Assembly (NCBI GenBank): GCA_015075165.1
Contig: JABTUY010000010.1
Location: 43,385 to 107,384 of the forward strand
Length of the DNA stretch: 64,000 bases
Reading direction: 5' to 3'
Origin: Ideonella sp.
GTDB lineage: Bacteria; Pseudomonadota; Gammaproteobacteria; Burkholderiales; Burkholderiaceae_C
Within the stretch, counting starts at the first letter, position 1; every line of letters begins with the position of its first letter. Positions 9,795-19,095 of the stretch are shown piece after piece. The translations under genes and the position numbers were made by a program. Below the pieces are notes generated by a model, which saw nothing but the letters and a program-made list of their open reading frames with translations, had not been told where the DNA came from and ran no database searches.

Positions 9795-10390
9795 AGGCCG
9801 AGACGAACGCGCGCCGCATCGGCCTCTTCGGCGGCACCTTCGATCCGCCGCAGCTGGCCCACGTGGCGCTGGCGCGCGCCGCGCTCGATGCGTTGCGGCT
9901 CGACGAGCTGCGCTGGATTCCCACCGGACGGCCGTGGCAGAAAGCGCGCACGATCACCGAGGCCGTGCACCGCGAGGCGATGGTGCGGCTGGCGATCGCC
10001 GGCGAGCCGCGCTTCCGGCTCGAGCGCTGCGAGCTCGAGCGCAGCGGACCGAGCGTGACGCTCGACACCGTGCGCGAGCTGCAGCAGCGCGACGGCCCGG
10101 GGCAGTGGATCTGGGTGATGGGCCGCGACCAGTACGTGAACCTGCACACCTGGCGCGGCTGGCGCGAGCTGCTGCAGCGCGTGGCGCTGGCGGTGGCCGA
10201 CCGGCCGGGCATCACCGCGGCGGTCGACCCGCAGGTGGCCGCGTACCCGCACACGATGGTGCCGCTGCCGCCGATGCCGCTGAGCGCCACCGACATCCGC
10301 GCGCGCGTGGCGCGCGGCGAAGCGATCGCCGGGCTGGTTCCCGATGCGGTCGCCGGCTATATTGACCGCCACCATCTCTACAGGGGTTGA
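9791..10390 (+). CDS. nadD: nicotinate-nucleotide adenylyltransferase
   Basis: Adenylates nicotinate mononucleotide to deamido-NAD. About 199 residues. The nucleotidyltransferase motif [18 protein letters not shown] lies near the N-terminus (the usual second His of HxGH appears as AHVA). [19 protein letters not shown] and [21 protein letters not shown] are family blocks. No ATG is available: TTG 9791 (TTGA overlap with the hemF stop) is chosen, and GTG 9782 is the alternative. It precedes rsfS as in most Burkholderiales. Confidence 0.93.
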   Translation: MKAETNARRIGLFGGTFDPPQLAHVALARAALDALRLDELRWIPTGRPWQKARTITEAVHREAMVRLAIAGEPRFRLERCELERSGPSVTLDTVRELQQRDGPGQWIWVMGRDQYVNLHTWRGWRELLQRVALAVADRPGITAAVDPQVAAYPHTMVPLPPMPLSATDIRARVARGEAIAGLVPDAVAGYIDRHHLYRG

Positions 10391-10399
10391 GCCGCACGA

Positions 10400-11017
10400 A
10401 TGGACATCCGCAAACTGCAGCGCGCCATCGTCGATGGCCTGGAGGACGTGAAGGCGCGCGACATCGCCGTCTTCAACACCGAGCACCTGTCGCCGCTATT
10501 CGAGCGCGTGATCGTCGCCTCGGGTACCAGCAACCGCCAGACCAAGGCGCTCGCCAGCAGCGTGCGCGAGGCCGTCAAGTCGCGCGGCCTGCCGGTGCTG
10601 AGCGTCGAGGGTGCCGACAACGGCGAGTGGATCATCGTCGACTGCGGCGCCGCGGTGGCCCACATCATGCAGCCCGCGATCCGCGACTACTACCGGCTCG
10701 AGGAGATCTGGGGCGGCAAGCCGGTGAAGATGAAGGTCGACGGCGCCGCGCCTGGCGCGGACCCGCTCGCGCGGGCGGCAGCCAAGCCTGCCGGCAAGGC
10801 CGTGGCCCGCGCGGCGGCCGATGGCAGCGCGAAGGCTGCCCGCCGGCCGGCGAAGAAGAAGCTGCCGCGCCAGGGTGCGAAGACCGCGGCCCGCGGCACC
10901 GGCAAGGCCGCTGCGAAGACGGCTGCCGGCGCATCGCTGGCGGCCAGGAAGGGGGCGAGGCCGGTCAACTCGCGCAGCGGATCGCGCAGCGGATCGCGCA
11001 CCGGATCGCGCTCTTGA
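10400..11017 (+). CDS. rsfS: ribosomal silencing factor with long basic tail
   Basis: RsfS/Iojap binds ribosomal protein uL14 and blocks subunit joining under nutrient limitation. Residues 1-115 are the standard domain ([35 protein letters not shown] and [16 protein letters not shown]). Residues ~116-205 form an Ala/Lys/Arg-rich, low-complexity extension ending in [12 protein letters not shown], encoded by 12-bp direct repeats. Total 205 residues against about 105-130 in many relatives. It lies 9 bp after nadD and upstream of rlmH. Confidence 0.94.
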   Translation: MDIRKLQRAIVDGLEDVKARDIAVFNTEHLSPLFERVIVASGTSNRQTKALASSVREAVKSRGLPVLSVEGADNGEWIIVDCGAAVAHIMQPAIRDYYRLEEIWGGKPVKMKVDGAAPGADPLARAAAKPAGKAVARAAADGSAKAARRPAKKKLPRQGAKTAARGTGKAAAKTAAGASLAARKGARPVNSRSGSRSGSRTGSRS

Positions 11018-11069
11018 TCGTGCACTCGACTGCGCGCCTCATCGCACCCCCGATCGTCCCGCTGCTCGC

Positions 11070-11540
11070 TTGAAACTTCACATCGTCGCGGTCGGCCAGC
11101 GCCAGCCCGCATGGGCGCGCGACGCCTTCGACGAGTTCGCGCGCCGCATGCCGCCCGAGCTGCGCATCGAGCTGCACGAAGTGAAGGCCGAACCGCGCGA
11201 AGGCGGCAGGACACCCGCGCAGGCGATGGCTGCCGAGGCGCAGCGGCTGCGTGCCGCGGCGCCGAAGGGCGCTTGGCTGGTGGCGCTCGACGAGCGTGGC
11301 CAGCGGCGCAGCAGCGCGCAGCTCGCGCAGCGGCTGCAGGCCTGGCGCGAAGCGGGCACGCCGGTGGCGCTGCTGATCGGCGGACCCGACGGCCTGCACG
11401 CGGCGCTGAAGGACGAGGCCCACGAGACGCTGCGGCTGTCGGATCTGACGCTGCCGCACGCGCTGGCGCGCGTGCTGCTGGCCGAAGCCTTGTACCGGGC
11501 GTGGAGTGTGCTCGCAGGGCACCCCTACCACCGCGAGTGA
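11070..11540 (+). CDS. rlmH: 23S rRNA (pseudouridine1915-N3)-methyltransferase
   Basis: SPOUT methyltransferase acting on helix 69 of 23S rRNA. 156 residues from a TTG start ([15 protein letters not shown]), the only reasonable start giving the canonical N-terminus. The SAM-binding knot region shows [48 protein letters not shown], the last being the diagnostic C-terminus. It follows rsfS by 52 bp, a normal RsfS-RlmH pairing. Confidence 0.96.
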   Translation: MKLHIVAVGQRQPAWARDAFDEFARRMPPELRIELHEVKAEPREGGRTPAQAMAAEAQRLRAAAPKGAWLVALDERGQRRSSAQLAQRLQAWREAGTPVALLIGGPDGLHAALKDEAHETLRLSDLTLPHALARVLLAEALYRAWSVLAGHPYHRE

Positions 11541-11586
11541 CGCGGGCGCACTCTCGAGCGAGCCAGCGCGGACAATGCGGCCCGCC

Positions 11587-12225
11587 ATGACCGACACCTT
11601 CGTCTATCTCGCCTCGGCGAGCCCGCGCCGTGCTCAACTGCTGCAGCAACTGGGCGTGCGCTTCGAGCCGCTGTTGCCCGACGCCTCGGAGGATAGCGAG
11701 GCGCTCGAGGCGCTGCGCCCGGGCGAGGGCGCCGATGACTACGTGCGGCGCGTGACGCGGGCCAAGCTCGCGGCGGCGCGCCAGCGCCTGCAGCGCCGCG
11801 GGCTGCCGCGCGCGCCGCTGCTTTGCGCCGACACCGCGGTCGCGATCGGCCGCACGATATTCGGCAAGCCGGTCGATCCCGAGCACGCCGCGGCGATGCT
11901 GGCGCGGCTGTCCGGCCGCTGGCATCGCGTGATCAGCGGCGTGGCCGTGGCTGAAGGCGCCCGCACGCAGTTGGCAATCAACGTGTCGCGCGTGCGCTTC
12001 GCGCGGCTGCCGCGCGCGACCATCGACACCTACGTGGCCAGCGGCGAGCCGTTCGGCAAGGCCGGCGCCTACGCGATCCAGGGCGCGCTGGCCGGCTGCA
12101 TCGAGCGCATCGACGGTAGCCATTCGGGCATCATGGGGCTGCCGCTGTTCGAGACGGCGCAGCTGCTGCACCGCGCCGGCGTGGCCACCGCGCTGACGAG
12201 CAACCCGCCGACCGAGAAGAGGTGA
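11587..12225 (+). CDS. maf: Maf-family nucleotide pyrophosphatase
   Basis: Hydrolyses non-canonical or canonical NTPs (dTTP/UTP or m7GTP class) to NMP. The 212 residues start [23 protein letters not shown], with the SxSPRR motif, [19 protein letters not shown] carrying the catalytic Asp, and [34 protein letters not shown]. An in-frame ATG at 11575 is an alternative start. The stop overlaps the possible GTG of rng (GTGA). Confidence 0.95.
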   Translation: MTDTFVYLASASPRRAQLLQQLGVRFEPLLPDASEDSEALEALRPGEGADDYVRRVTRAKLAAARQRLQRRGLPRAPLLCADTAVAIGRTIFGKPVDPEHAAAMLARLSGRWHRVISGVAVAEGARTQLAINVSRVRFARLPRATIDTYVASGEPFGKAGAYAIQGALAGCIERIDGSHSGIMGLPLFETAQLLHRAGVATALTSNPPTEKR

Positions 12226-12233
12226 CCGCCGCC

Positions 12234-13694
12234 ATGGCCACGCACGACATCCTGATCAACTGGTCGCCGCAGGAGACGCGCGTGGCCATCGTCGAGAACG
12301 GCGCCGTGCAGGAGCTGCACATCGAGCGCGCGCTCGAGCGCGGCCTGGTCGGCAACGTCTACCTCGGCAAGGTGGCGCGCGTGCTGCCGGGCATGCAGAG
12401 CGCGTTCGTCGACGTCGGCCTCGAACGCGCGGCGTTCCTGCACGTGGCCGACCTGCACAGCGCCAACGGCGCGCGCGCCGAGGGCGCGCCGCTGGTGCCG
12501 ATCGAGCGCCAGGTGTTCGAGGGGCAGACGCTGCTGGTGCAGGTGATCAAGGACCCGATCGGCACCAAGGGCGCGCGGCTGTCGACGCAGATCTCGATCG
12601 CCGGGCGCATGCTGGTGTTCCTGCCGCAGGACACGCACATCGGCGTCTCGCAGAAGATCGGCTCGCCCGAGGCGCGCGAGGCGCTGCGCGCGCGCATGCT
12701 CGCGCTGGTGGGCGACGGCGGCGGCTTCATCCTGCGCACCAACGCCGAGGACGCGTCGGATGCCGAGCTGGCCGACGACATCGCCTACCTGCGCAAGGCG
12801 TGGGCCGCGATCCGCGAGGCGGCCACGCGGCAGCCCGCCGGCACGCTGCTGCACCAGGACCTGAACCTCGCCGAGCGCGTGCTGCGCGACCTGGCCAACG
12901 ACGCCACGCAGAGCATCCGCATCGACTCGAAGCTGCAGCATGACGCGCTGACGGCATTCGGCCAGCAGTACTCGCCGGGTGCGGTGCGCAAGCTCGAGCA
13001 CTACAAGGGCGAGCGGCCGATCTTCGACCTGTTCGCGATCGAGGAAGACATCGTGCGCGCGCTGGCGCGGCGCGTCGATCTGAAGAGCGGCGGCTACCTG
13101 ATCATCGACCAGACCGAGGCGCTGACGACGATCGACGTCAACACCGGCGGCTTCGTCGGCGCGCGCAATTTCGACGACACCATCTTCAAGACCAACCTCG
13201 AGGCGGCGCTGGCCATCGGGCGGCAGCTGCGGCTGCGCAACCTCGGCGGCATCATCATCGTCGACTTCATCGACATGACGCGCGAGGAGCACCGCGCCGC
13301 CGTGCTGGCCGAGTTCCGCAAGCAGCTGGCGCGCGACCGCACCAAGACGACGGTGAGCGGCTTCACGCAGCTCGGCCTGGTGGAGATGACGCGCAAGCGC
13401 ACGCGCGAATCGCTGGCGCACATGCTGTGCGAGCCGTGCCCCACCTGCGAGGGCCGCGGCCAGGTCAAGACCGCGCGCAGCGTGTGCTACGACATTCTGC
13501 GCGAGATCCTGCGCGAGGCACGGCAGTTCAACCCGAAGGAGTTCCGCGTCATCGCCAGCCCGGCGGTGGTGGAGATGCTGCTCGACGAGGAGAGCGCGCA
13601 CCTGGCCGGCCTGAGCGAGTTCATCGGCAAACCGGTGTCGCTGTCGGCCGAGGGGGCGATGAACCCGGAGCAATACGACATCGTGCTGATGTAG
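12234..13694 (+). CDS. rng: ribonuclease G, with a 3' end overlapping an attachment site
   Basis: Endoribonuclease of the RNase E/G family, acting in 16S rRNA 5' maturation and mRNA decay. 486 residues from ATG 12234 (MATHDILINWSPQETRVAIVENG); GTG 12222 is possible. It has an S1 domain with LVGNVYLGKVARVLPGMQSAFVDVGLERAAFLH, the DNase-I-like catalytic segment (LTTIDVNTGGF, GGIIIVDFIDM), Zn-link CEPCPTCEGRG, and ends NPEQYDIVLM. The final codons are duplicated at 25804-25827. The present 3' end, including the TAG stop, was probably supplied by the island while keeping the protein intact. Confidence 0.97.
   Translation: MATHDILINWSPQETRVAIVENGAVQELHIERALERGLVGNVYLGKVARVLPGMQSAFVDVGLERAAFLHVADLHSANGARAEGAPLVPIERQVFEGQTLLVQVIKDPIGTKGARLSTQISIAGRMLVFLPQDTHIGVSQKIGSPEAREALRARMLALVGDGGGFILRTNAEDASDAELADDIAYLRKAWAAIREAATRQPAGTLLHQDLNLAERVLRDLANDATQSIRIDSKLQHDALTAFGQQYSPGAVRKLEHYKGERPIFDLFAIEEDIVRALARRVDLKSGGYLIIDQTEALTTIDVNTGGFVGARNFDDTIFKTNLEAALAIGRQLRLRNLGGIIIVDFIDMTREEHRAAVLAEFRKQLARDRTKTTVSGFTQLGLVEMTRKRTRESLAHMLCEPCPTCEGRGQVKTARSVCYDILREILREARQFNPKEFRVIASPAVVEMLLDEESAHLAGLSEFIGKPVSLSAEGAMNPEQYDIVLM
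13671..13694 (+). other. attL: rng-proximal copy of the attachment core
   Basis: CAATACGACATCGT followed by GC and TGATGT, then the TAG stop of rng. The right copy at 25804-25827 has CT in place of GC and ends in TGA. Both encode QYDIVLM plus stop. The reading frame of rng is restored by the island copy. Confidence 0.85.
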
Positions 13695-13730
13695 CGGTTC
13701 ACGGGGTCTCACCCCGGACCCTGACGTTCC

Positions 13731-13782
13731 CAGTTGCCACTCGCAAGCGCCTGATTTCCCAGGCGTTTTCGGGTGGCAACTG
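13731..13782 (+). terminator. rng / island-end terminator with nested stem-loops
   Basis: The inner hairpin CGCCTG-ATTTCC-CAGGCG at 13748-13765 is followed by TTTT, a simple Rho-independent terminator. It is enclosed by perfect 10-bp arms CAGTTGCCAC (13731-13740) and GTGGCAACTG (13773-13782). It lies 36 bp after the rng stop, inside the island, so it would insulate rng transcription from the integrase gene. Confidence 0.75.
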
Positions 13783-13825
13783 CTTTCGGAGGCTCTTGAG
13801 AACCCACCACGTCCCAACAGAATTT

Positions 13826-13856
13826 GGTAGCTGGGATGGTAGCTACGGTGGTAGCT
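13826..13856 (+). repeat. three GGTAGCT iterons, probable integrase arm sites
   Basis: GGTAGCT occurs at 13826, 13838 and 13850, exactly 12 bp apart and in one orientation, between attL and the integrase start. The same element recurs twice at 12-bp spacing at the right end (25716 and 25728). Position and spacing fit arm-type binding sites of a lambda/P4-class integrase. Confidence 0.65.
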
Positions 13857-13881
13857 GCGCCGCGGCGGCCAGGAGGCGACG

Positions 13882-15132
13882 ATGGCGGGTGAACGGGGCA
13901 AGCTGACGGACCTTCAGATCCGTCACTGGGTGAAGGCTGGCGTACCGTTGGCGAAGGCCGACGGCGGTGGGCTGACCTTCACGCTGTCGGCAGGCGGATC
14001 GGCGGGCTGGATCCTGCGCTACAGCTTCGGCGGCAGGCGCCGTGAACTGACCATCGGCCGCTACCCCGACATCGGCCTGGCCGAGGCGCGCGGCATCGCC
14101 ACCCTCAAGCGCGCCGAGGTGCAGCAGGGCCGTAACCCGGCGGCCGAGAAGCAGAAGGCCAAGGCCACCGCCGCGCGCGACTGGACGGTGCGTGACCTGG
14201 CCAAGGACTACCGCGCCAAGAAGCTGGTGAGCCTGGCGCACAGCACGCAGGTGAGCTACGGCCGGCACCTGAAGCGCGTGGAGAAGAAGCTGGGCGCGCT
14301 GAGCGTGCGCGAGATCGAGGCCAGCGACGTGGTGGCGCTGATCGAAGGCGCCGGCCTCACCTGGGGCGAATCGAACATGCTGCTCATCACCACCAAGTGC
14401 CTGTTCACGCACGCCTGCGGCAAGCGGCTGATCAACGCCAACCCCTGCCATGGCATCATGCTTTCGGCCCTGCTGGGCAAACGGCCGCCGCGCCAGCAGC
14501 GCCTGATGCTCACGCAAGGGGAACTGAAGCTGCTGCTGGCCGCGCCCATGCGCCGCCGCAACGCACTGGCCATCCGCATCCTGCTCGCCACGGCCGTGCG
14601 CAGCGCCGAGCTCTACCAGGCGAAGTGGGCGGACGTGGACCTGGACCGTGCGCAGTGGCACATCCCGAAGAGCAAGACCGGCGCGGCGATGGACATCCCG
14701 CTGGCGCCCATCGTGGTGGACTGGTTCCGCGAACTGCGCACGCTCGCCGACAGTTCGGCGTACGTGCTGCCGGCACATTCACGCAGCCGCGCGGCCCGGC
14801 ATGGTGGCGACACCCACCTGAACAAGGACACGCTGCGTGAGGCGATCGACCACTGGCTGCGGACCGCCAAGCCCGCGGTGCGCCGCTTCACGCCGCACGA
14901 CCTGCGCAGCACCGTGAAGTCGCACCTGCGCGCGCTGGGCGTGCCACGCGATATCTCGGAGATGTGTCTGAACCACAAGCTGTCGGGGGTGGAGGGGATC
15001 TATGACCGTCACACGTACTTCGAGGAGAGGCGGGAGGCGTTGGGGAAGTGGGCGGGAGTACTGGCACTCATGAAACTCACTTCATCTGATGCTCGCGGTC
15101 AATCGGTCGCCGCTGCATCGCCAGCCGCCTAG
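13882..15132 (+). CDS. int: tyrosine integrase, DUF4102 / P4 type
   Basis: Site-specific recombinase of 416 residues. The N-terminal DUF4102 domain (LTFTLSAGGSAGWILRYSFGGRRRELTIGRYPDIGLAEAR) is followed by the SAM-like core-binding region and the catalytic domain. Catalytic residues visible: Arg in LLATAVRSAELYQAKW, Lys in KSKTGAAMDIPL, HxxR in FTPHDLRSTVKSHL, His in CLNHKL and Tyr in YDRHTYFEERREAL. Its place beside attL implies it integrated the island into rng. P4-type integrases usually target tRNA 3' ends, so use of a protein gene is notable. It appears intact. Confidence 0.94.
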   Translation: MAGERGKLTDLQIRHWVKAGVPLAKADGGGLTFTLSAGGSAGWILRYSFGGRRRELTIGRYPDIGLAEARGIATLKRAEVQQGRNPAAEKQKAKATAARDWTVRDLAKDYRAKKLVSLAHSTQVSYGRHLKRVEKKLGALSVREIEASDVVALIEGAGLTWGESNMLLITTKCLFTHACGKRLINANPCHGIMLSALLGKRPPRQQRLMLTQGELKLLLAAPMRRRNALAIRILLATAVRSAELYQAKWADVDLDRAQWHIPKSKTGAAMDIPLAPIVVDWFRELRTLADSSAYVLPAHSRSRAARHGGDTHLNKDTLREAIDHWLRTAKPAVRRFTPHDLRSTVKSHLRALGVPRDISEMCLNHKLSGVEGIYDRHTYFEERREALGKWAGVLALMKLTSSDARGQSVAAASPAA

Positions 15133-15159
15133 TTGGGCATCAAATCCGACGCGACGGAT

Positions 15160-15182
15160 CACCAAAGTGGTGTAAAGTGGTG
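15160..15182. promoter_or_regulatory. probable operator of the RHH regulator
   Basis: The palindrome CACCA-AAG-TGGTG (15160-15172) is followed directly by a repeat of AAAGTGGTG (15174-15182). The element sits 24 bp before the RHH start codon and after the integrase stop. Short repeated half-sites just upstream of an Arc/MetJ-type gene are typical of autoregulation. Confidence 0.45.
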
Positions 15183-15205
15183 CATCACTGTTCGCGAGCA
15201 ACACC

Positions 15206-15400
15206 ATGGCCACAAAGCGCAAGGCGAAGGTCGATGACTCGAAGCGCATGAAGCGGATGTCGGTCGGCTTTCCGCCCGAGCTGATTGCGACCCTCGAACA
15301 GATCGCAGACAAGCAAAAGGTGTCCGTGGGATGGATCGTCCGCGACGCCGCAGAAAAGTACGTCAGCGACCGCTGGCCGTTGCTTGCACAGAAGGGGTAG
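15206..15400 (+). CDS. ribbon-helix-helix DNA-binding protein
   Basis: A 64-residue protein. After a basic N-terminus, KRMSVGFPPELIATLEQIADKQKVSVGWIVRDAAEKYVSDRW matches the beta-helix-helix pattern of Arc/CopG/MetJ repressors. Its stop codon lies 7 bp before the methyltransferase start, and the GAAGGGG at its 3' end serves as that gene's ribosome site, so the two are one transcription unit. It may repress the operon through the dyad upstream. An antitoxin role cannot be excluded, but no toxin is adjacent. Confidence 0.8.
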   Translation: MATKRKAKVDDSKRMKRMSVGFPPELIATLEQIADKQKVSVGWIVRDAAEKYVSDRWPLLAQKG

Positions 15401-15407
15401 ACCCGTC

Positions 15408-16616
15408 ATGGTTGCTAGACCATCCGTCCGGGGTCAGCCGGAGAGCCTGGCCAGGCTGATCGACGCGGCGCGAGACACGTCACCGATCGCTGGGCTGACG
15501 CACAACTTTTATCGCTACCCGGCGCGCTTCTCGCCCAAGCTCGTCCGCGCCGCGATCGATGCCTTTACAGAGCCAGGTGACCTGGTGCTAGATCCATTCG
15601 TTGGCGGAGGCACCACCCTTGTCGAAGCGATGGCCAGCGGCCGCCATGCGATCGGCACTGACATCAGCTCGCTCGCAACGTTTGTCAGCGAAGTAAAGAC
15701 GACGCTGTACGGCGACGAAGACCTGGCCAGGCTACAGCGCTGGTGCGAGTGCATCGCAGACGGCATCAACATCTTGGAGCCGGTAGCGAACGACGCGCAC
15801 TACGAAGAAGCCGGATACACCAAGCACCTGGATAGTGCGGCGAACTGGCGGCTCAAGAAGGCCATTGAGCAGGTCATCGCTACGGCACGCGAACTGAAGC
15901 CGAAGCGGTTGGAAGACTTCGCGCGTTGCGTGCTGCTGCGTACCTCGCAGTGGGCACTGAACGGCCGCAAGAAGCTACCGAGCATTGACGACTTCCGCGC
16001 AATGCTGGTGACCGACGCCGCTTCAATGATCGACGGCGCGCGCGAGCTGCGGAGGGCCGCTCTGGACGATAGGGGCCGCGAAGCTTCACAGATCATCTGC
16101 CTGAACCGCAGCACAAAGGGGCTGGAGAGCGATGCCACATTTGCCGACGGCCGCCGGCCGCGCCTGGTAGTCACGTCGCCGCCGTACCCCGGCGTGCACG
16201 TGCTCTATCACCGCTGGCAGGTTGACGGCCGCAAAGAGACGCCTGCGCCGTTTTGGATCGCAAACCGCCTCGACGGCGACGGTGCTGCCTACTACACCAT
16301 GGGCGCGCGCACGAAGGAGCTGAACAGCTACTTCGCGAACCTCAAGGCATCGCTGCGATCGGTTGCAGCTCTGTGCGATCGCAACACGATGATCGTGCAG
16401 GTGGTCGCGTTCTCGCAGCCGGAGTGGCAGTTGTCGCGATACCTGTCGGTCGCCGACGATGTAGGGCTTGACGAGTGCCTGTTGCCGAGCGGCACATATG
16501 CGCCGGACGGCCGCCTATGGCGCACCGTGCCGAACCGGCGTTGGTACGCCGACCAGCGCGGCACAACGAACGGCAGCCAAGAAGTGGTGCTATTCCACCG
16601 AAGGCGCGGCGGGTAG
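15408..16616 (+). CDS. DNA amino-methyltransferase of the N4-C/N6-A class
   Basis: A 402-residue SAM-dependent DNA methyltransferase. Motif I is LDPFVGGGTTLVEA (residues ~61-74), with an acidic residue in AIGTDISSLA (motif II). The catalytic motif is TSPPYPG (~256-262), of the SPPY variety. About 190 residues separate motifs I and IV, giving an alpha-like order with an inserted helical region that may be the recognition domain. No endonuclease domain is fused. The start at 15408 is fixed by GAAGGGG 11 bp upstream. It is convergent with, and 33 bp from, the GHKL ATPase, suggesting a self-marking function in an unusual restriction or defence pair. Confidence 0.85.
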   Translation: MVARPSVRGQPESLARLIDAARDTSPIAGLTHNFYRYPARFSPKLVRAAIDAFTEPGDLVLDPFVGGGTTLVEAMASGRHAIGTDISSLATFVSEVKTTLYGDEDLARLQRWCECIADGINILEPVANDAHYEEAGYTKHLDSAANWRLKKAIEQVIATARELKPKRLEDFARCVLLRTSQWALNGRKKLPSIDDFRAMLVTDAASMIDGARELRRAALDDRGREASQIICLNRSTKGLESDATFADGRRPRLVVTSPPYPGVHVLYHRWQVDGRKETPAPFWIANRLDGDGAAYYTMGARTKELNSYFANLKASLRSVAALCDRNTMIVQVVAFSQPEWQLSRYLSVADDVGLDECLLPSGTYAPDGRLWRTVPNRRWYADQRGTTNGSQEVVLFHRRRGG

Positions 16617-16649
16617 CGCGGCGCTCCGGCCGCCGAGGCAGGGCCGCGA

Positions 16650-19010
16650 TTACGCTCCAGCAACTACCTTCGCCTTCTTCTTCGGCAGCTTACTGGGCAG
16701 TGAGAGGCACAAGGGTACGATGACGCGTGCAATGCCGGCGGCCGTTTGCTGGATGCGCTCGCGGCACCCGGCCTGGTCGTCCTCCCAATCAGGAGTCTTC
16801 TTCGCGGCATCGATCAGCCCCATGGCCGTGAGGGCGAGTCCGTACTTGAAGACAAACTCCACAGCCGCAGCCTCCTCCGGTTCACGCAACAACTTGGCTT
16901 GAGCCAAGTACGATGACTCGACGTTGAGCAGAAGCTCCAGCCGATCGCTCTTGGAATCCTTCTGAATCGTCAGCGGCGGCGCGTCCGGGCCTTCCTTTAC
17001 TTCTTTGATGTTCGGGCGACTTGGCGCGGTCAAGGCCTTGGGCGGCTTGGGAGGCTTCGGCGCCGGCGGGTCCTTCACGATGGGCGCGATCACGGCGAGC
17101 TGCACATCAAGACTGAACGGACCGTTCCCCTTGGTATCGGTGATCGTCACCTGGCAGTTGAGCTTCGTCCCCACCGGCAGCTTCTTGTCGGGGGCGAACG
17201 TCAGCGTGTAGCGACCGTTGAACAGCCGGGTCGTTGGCACGATATCGCCGGAGAAGGACTGTTGCCCCCGCACTCGCTTACGTGTGAAGTAGTCGTTGCG
17301 GACGTCAGTGAGGAATGAGACACGGCCGAGCTCGCCCTGCTCAATCTCGGCCTCGACCATCGTCGCGCCGTCCTTACGCTTGAAGTAGCTGGGGTACTGC
17401 GCGCCCTTGAATGGCTTCACCGGCTCGTTGAGCACGCCGCCAGGGCCGTCTCCGACGATCTTCGCACCGGCCTTACCAGGCTTCATGGTTCCGAACAGAC
17501 CGGCCAGATCGGGGTCGCTCACCAGCAACTCTTCGAGGGCCTTGACACCATCGTCGTCGCTGACCGCGTCCTTAACTTTGTCGGCATACCGCTTGTCGTT
17601 CAGCTCTTTGAGGCCCTCGTGCTGCTTGAGCTCGCGCTGGACCTTCTTGAAGAGGTCCTCCAGCAGCGGATCAGCGCGGAACGTCTCGCGATTGCTCATA
17701 AAGAGTGCGTTACGCGAGGACTGCGTGAGCTTGGTGCAGTCGAGCAGCACCAGCATGCTGCCGGCGATGTGCTCCTTGTCCACGGCCAGGGTCCTGAAGA
17801 ACTGCGTATCCCGCTTCGCGTGCGACTGACCGTTGATCAAGGCGCGCAGTCCCGTCTGCCGGTCGGGGTCATCCTGTAGCTCGCCGCCGTTCTTCTTGAC
17901 CGCCTTGTAGACGTAGATCTCGACCGGGATCGTCTCACCAGTCTCCAACTGCACGGAGACGCTGGCACCGTTCTCGAAGCCCGGCTCCATGCGGTCCTTC
18001 CACGTCACGAGACGGTCCCAGACCGTGTTTCGCATCACGTTGGCCTTGTAGCCTTCGCGGCACTCGACCACCCGCAGCGGCAACGGTGGTCGCAGCAGGA
18101 ACTCCTCGATCTTCCGGTACAGCTCGCCGCAGATGTTGGAAAGCGGCGCCTTGAAGTCGTACATCTTGATCAACGTGCCGGACGGCACCTTGCGCTCGCG
18201 CGGCGGGGTGAGTTCTTCCGACTTGGCGCCAGAACGCGGGAGCAGCCCCATCGGTGCGGCACCCGCTGTCATGACCTCACCGTCTTCGCCAAGCAAGTAG
18301 TGCCACGAGGGGTTCTGCGCGGAAGGGAAGAAGCACAGCAACGTGAAGGCCCATTCGTGCGCGTCGCTGCCCGCCACGTCCTTGGGCACCCGAGAGACGA
18401 TCAACTGAAGTTTGTGCTTCTCCGAGCAGAACGGCAGTACGCCACTGCTGCCCATGTTGAAGCGACCTTGTACGAACTGGATGGCGCCCTTGTACGAGCC
18501 GTTCGCGTCGCCATAGATCAGCGAACAGAACGTGGCAGGGAAGTCCTTGGCCAGTTGGCCCTCGCCGGCGTCGTAGAGCGACAGCGACGGGCGGGACTTC
18601 GTTCCCGTAGCGTACAGAACCAAGTGGTCTTCGGCGTAGGCATTGCGAGCTGCACGTGCCTTCTTGTCGTCGTCGGGGTGACTGAAGGTCTCTGCCCGCG
18701 CTCCGAGGAACTTGTCAACCGCGTCGGACATCGAGTTCGGCGCCTTCGCGCTTCGGGGATCGATTCCAGCCGCCTTGCAATAGCGCAGCAGCAACGCGTC
18801 CTGCCCGTTGGTGAACTTCTCCACCAGCGCGGCTGCAGGCGTGCTTTGCTGGTTCAGCACGATCGACTGGTTGTTCGGCATGTTGCCGAGGTACTTCCAG
18901 CGCGTCGCCCGGACCTTCTCGTCGAGTAGGCCGCGGGCATCCAGAACCTTGATCACGGCGTCCTCGGTTTCGGACGTGAGGAGGGCCTGCAGCAGTTCGA
19001 TGTCACGCAT
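16650..19010 (-). CDS. large GHKL-type ATPase with Ig-like and C-terminal domains (defence candidate)
   Basis: A 786-residue protein from ATG 19010; the frame is open to 19127, but that part overlaps the upstream gene. The GHKL (HSP90/MutL/histidine-kinase) fold is shown by the N-box LVEKFTNGQDAL (E64, N68, D71), the G1 box YDAGEGQ (D147, G149, G151) and the glycine loop MGSSG (187-190). The middle part resembles an S5-like transducer and helical region. A strand-rich Ig-like segment (FNGRYTLTFAPDKKLPVGTKLNCQVTITD), a Pro/Lys linker (PPAPKPPKPPKAL) and a helical C-terminus follow. No kinase dimerisation domain or phosphorylatable His is seen. GHKL ATPases of MutL/MORC type are known in restriction-modification contexts, which fits the adjacent methyltransferase. 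Confidence 0.8.
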   Translation of the reverse strand: MRDIELLQALLTSETEDAVIKVLDARGLLDEKVRATRWKYLGNMPNNQSIVLNQQSTPAAALVEKFTNGQDALLLRYCKAAGIDPRSAKAPNSMSDAVDKFLGARAETFSHPDDDKKARAARNAYAEDHLVLYATGTKSRPSLSLYDAGEGQLAKDFPATFCSLIYGDANGSYKGAIQFVQGRFNMGSSGVLPFCSEKHKLQLIVSRVPKDVAGSDAHEWAFTLLCFFPSAQNPSWHYLLGEDGEVMTAGAAPMGLLPRSGAKSEELTPPRERKVPSGTLIKMYDFKAPLSNICGELYRKIEEFLLRPPLPLRVVECREGYKANVMRNTVWDRLVTWKDRMEPGFENGASVSVQLETGETIPVEIYVYKAVKKNGGELQDDPDRQTGLRALINGQSHAKRDTQFFRTLAVDKEHIAGSMLVLLDCTKLTQSSRNALFMSNRETFRADPLLEDLFKKVQRELKQHEGLKELNDKRYADKVKDAVSDDDGVKALEELLVSDPDLAGLFGTMKPGKAGAKIVGDGPGGVLNEPVKPFKGAQYPSYFKRKDGATMVEAEIEQGELGRVSFLTDVRNDYFTRKRVRGQQSFSGDIVPTTRLFNGRYTLTFAPDKKLPVGTKLNCQVTITDTKGNGPFSLDVQLAVIAPIVKDPPAPKPPKPPKALTAPSRPNIKEVKEGPDAPPLTIQKDSKSDRLELLLNVESSYLAQAKLLREPEEAAAVEFVFKYGLALTAMGLIDAAKKTPDWEDDQAGCRERIQQTAAGIARVIVPLCLSLPSKLPKKKAKVVAGA

Positions 19011-19095
19011 GGTCTTGGGGCACTTCGCCGGCGGCGACGCGATTGGTGTTGAGGTTGTTGGCGACGGTAGTGGTGCGTCCTCGCGCTCGCAGGGC

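Noticed and set aside
13671..13694. tRNA gene as the island target
   Set aside because: No cloverleaf sequence at either boundary; the duplicated core is plainly the rng coding end.
13826..13856. CRISPR-like short regularly spaced repeats
   Set aside because: Seven-bp units at 12-bp period are far too short for CRISPR and match integrase arm sites; no cas genes nearby.
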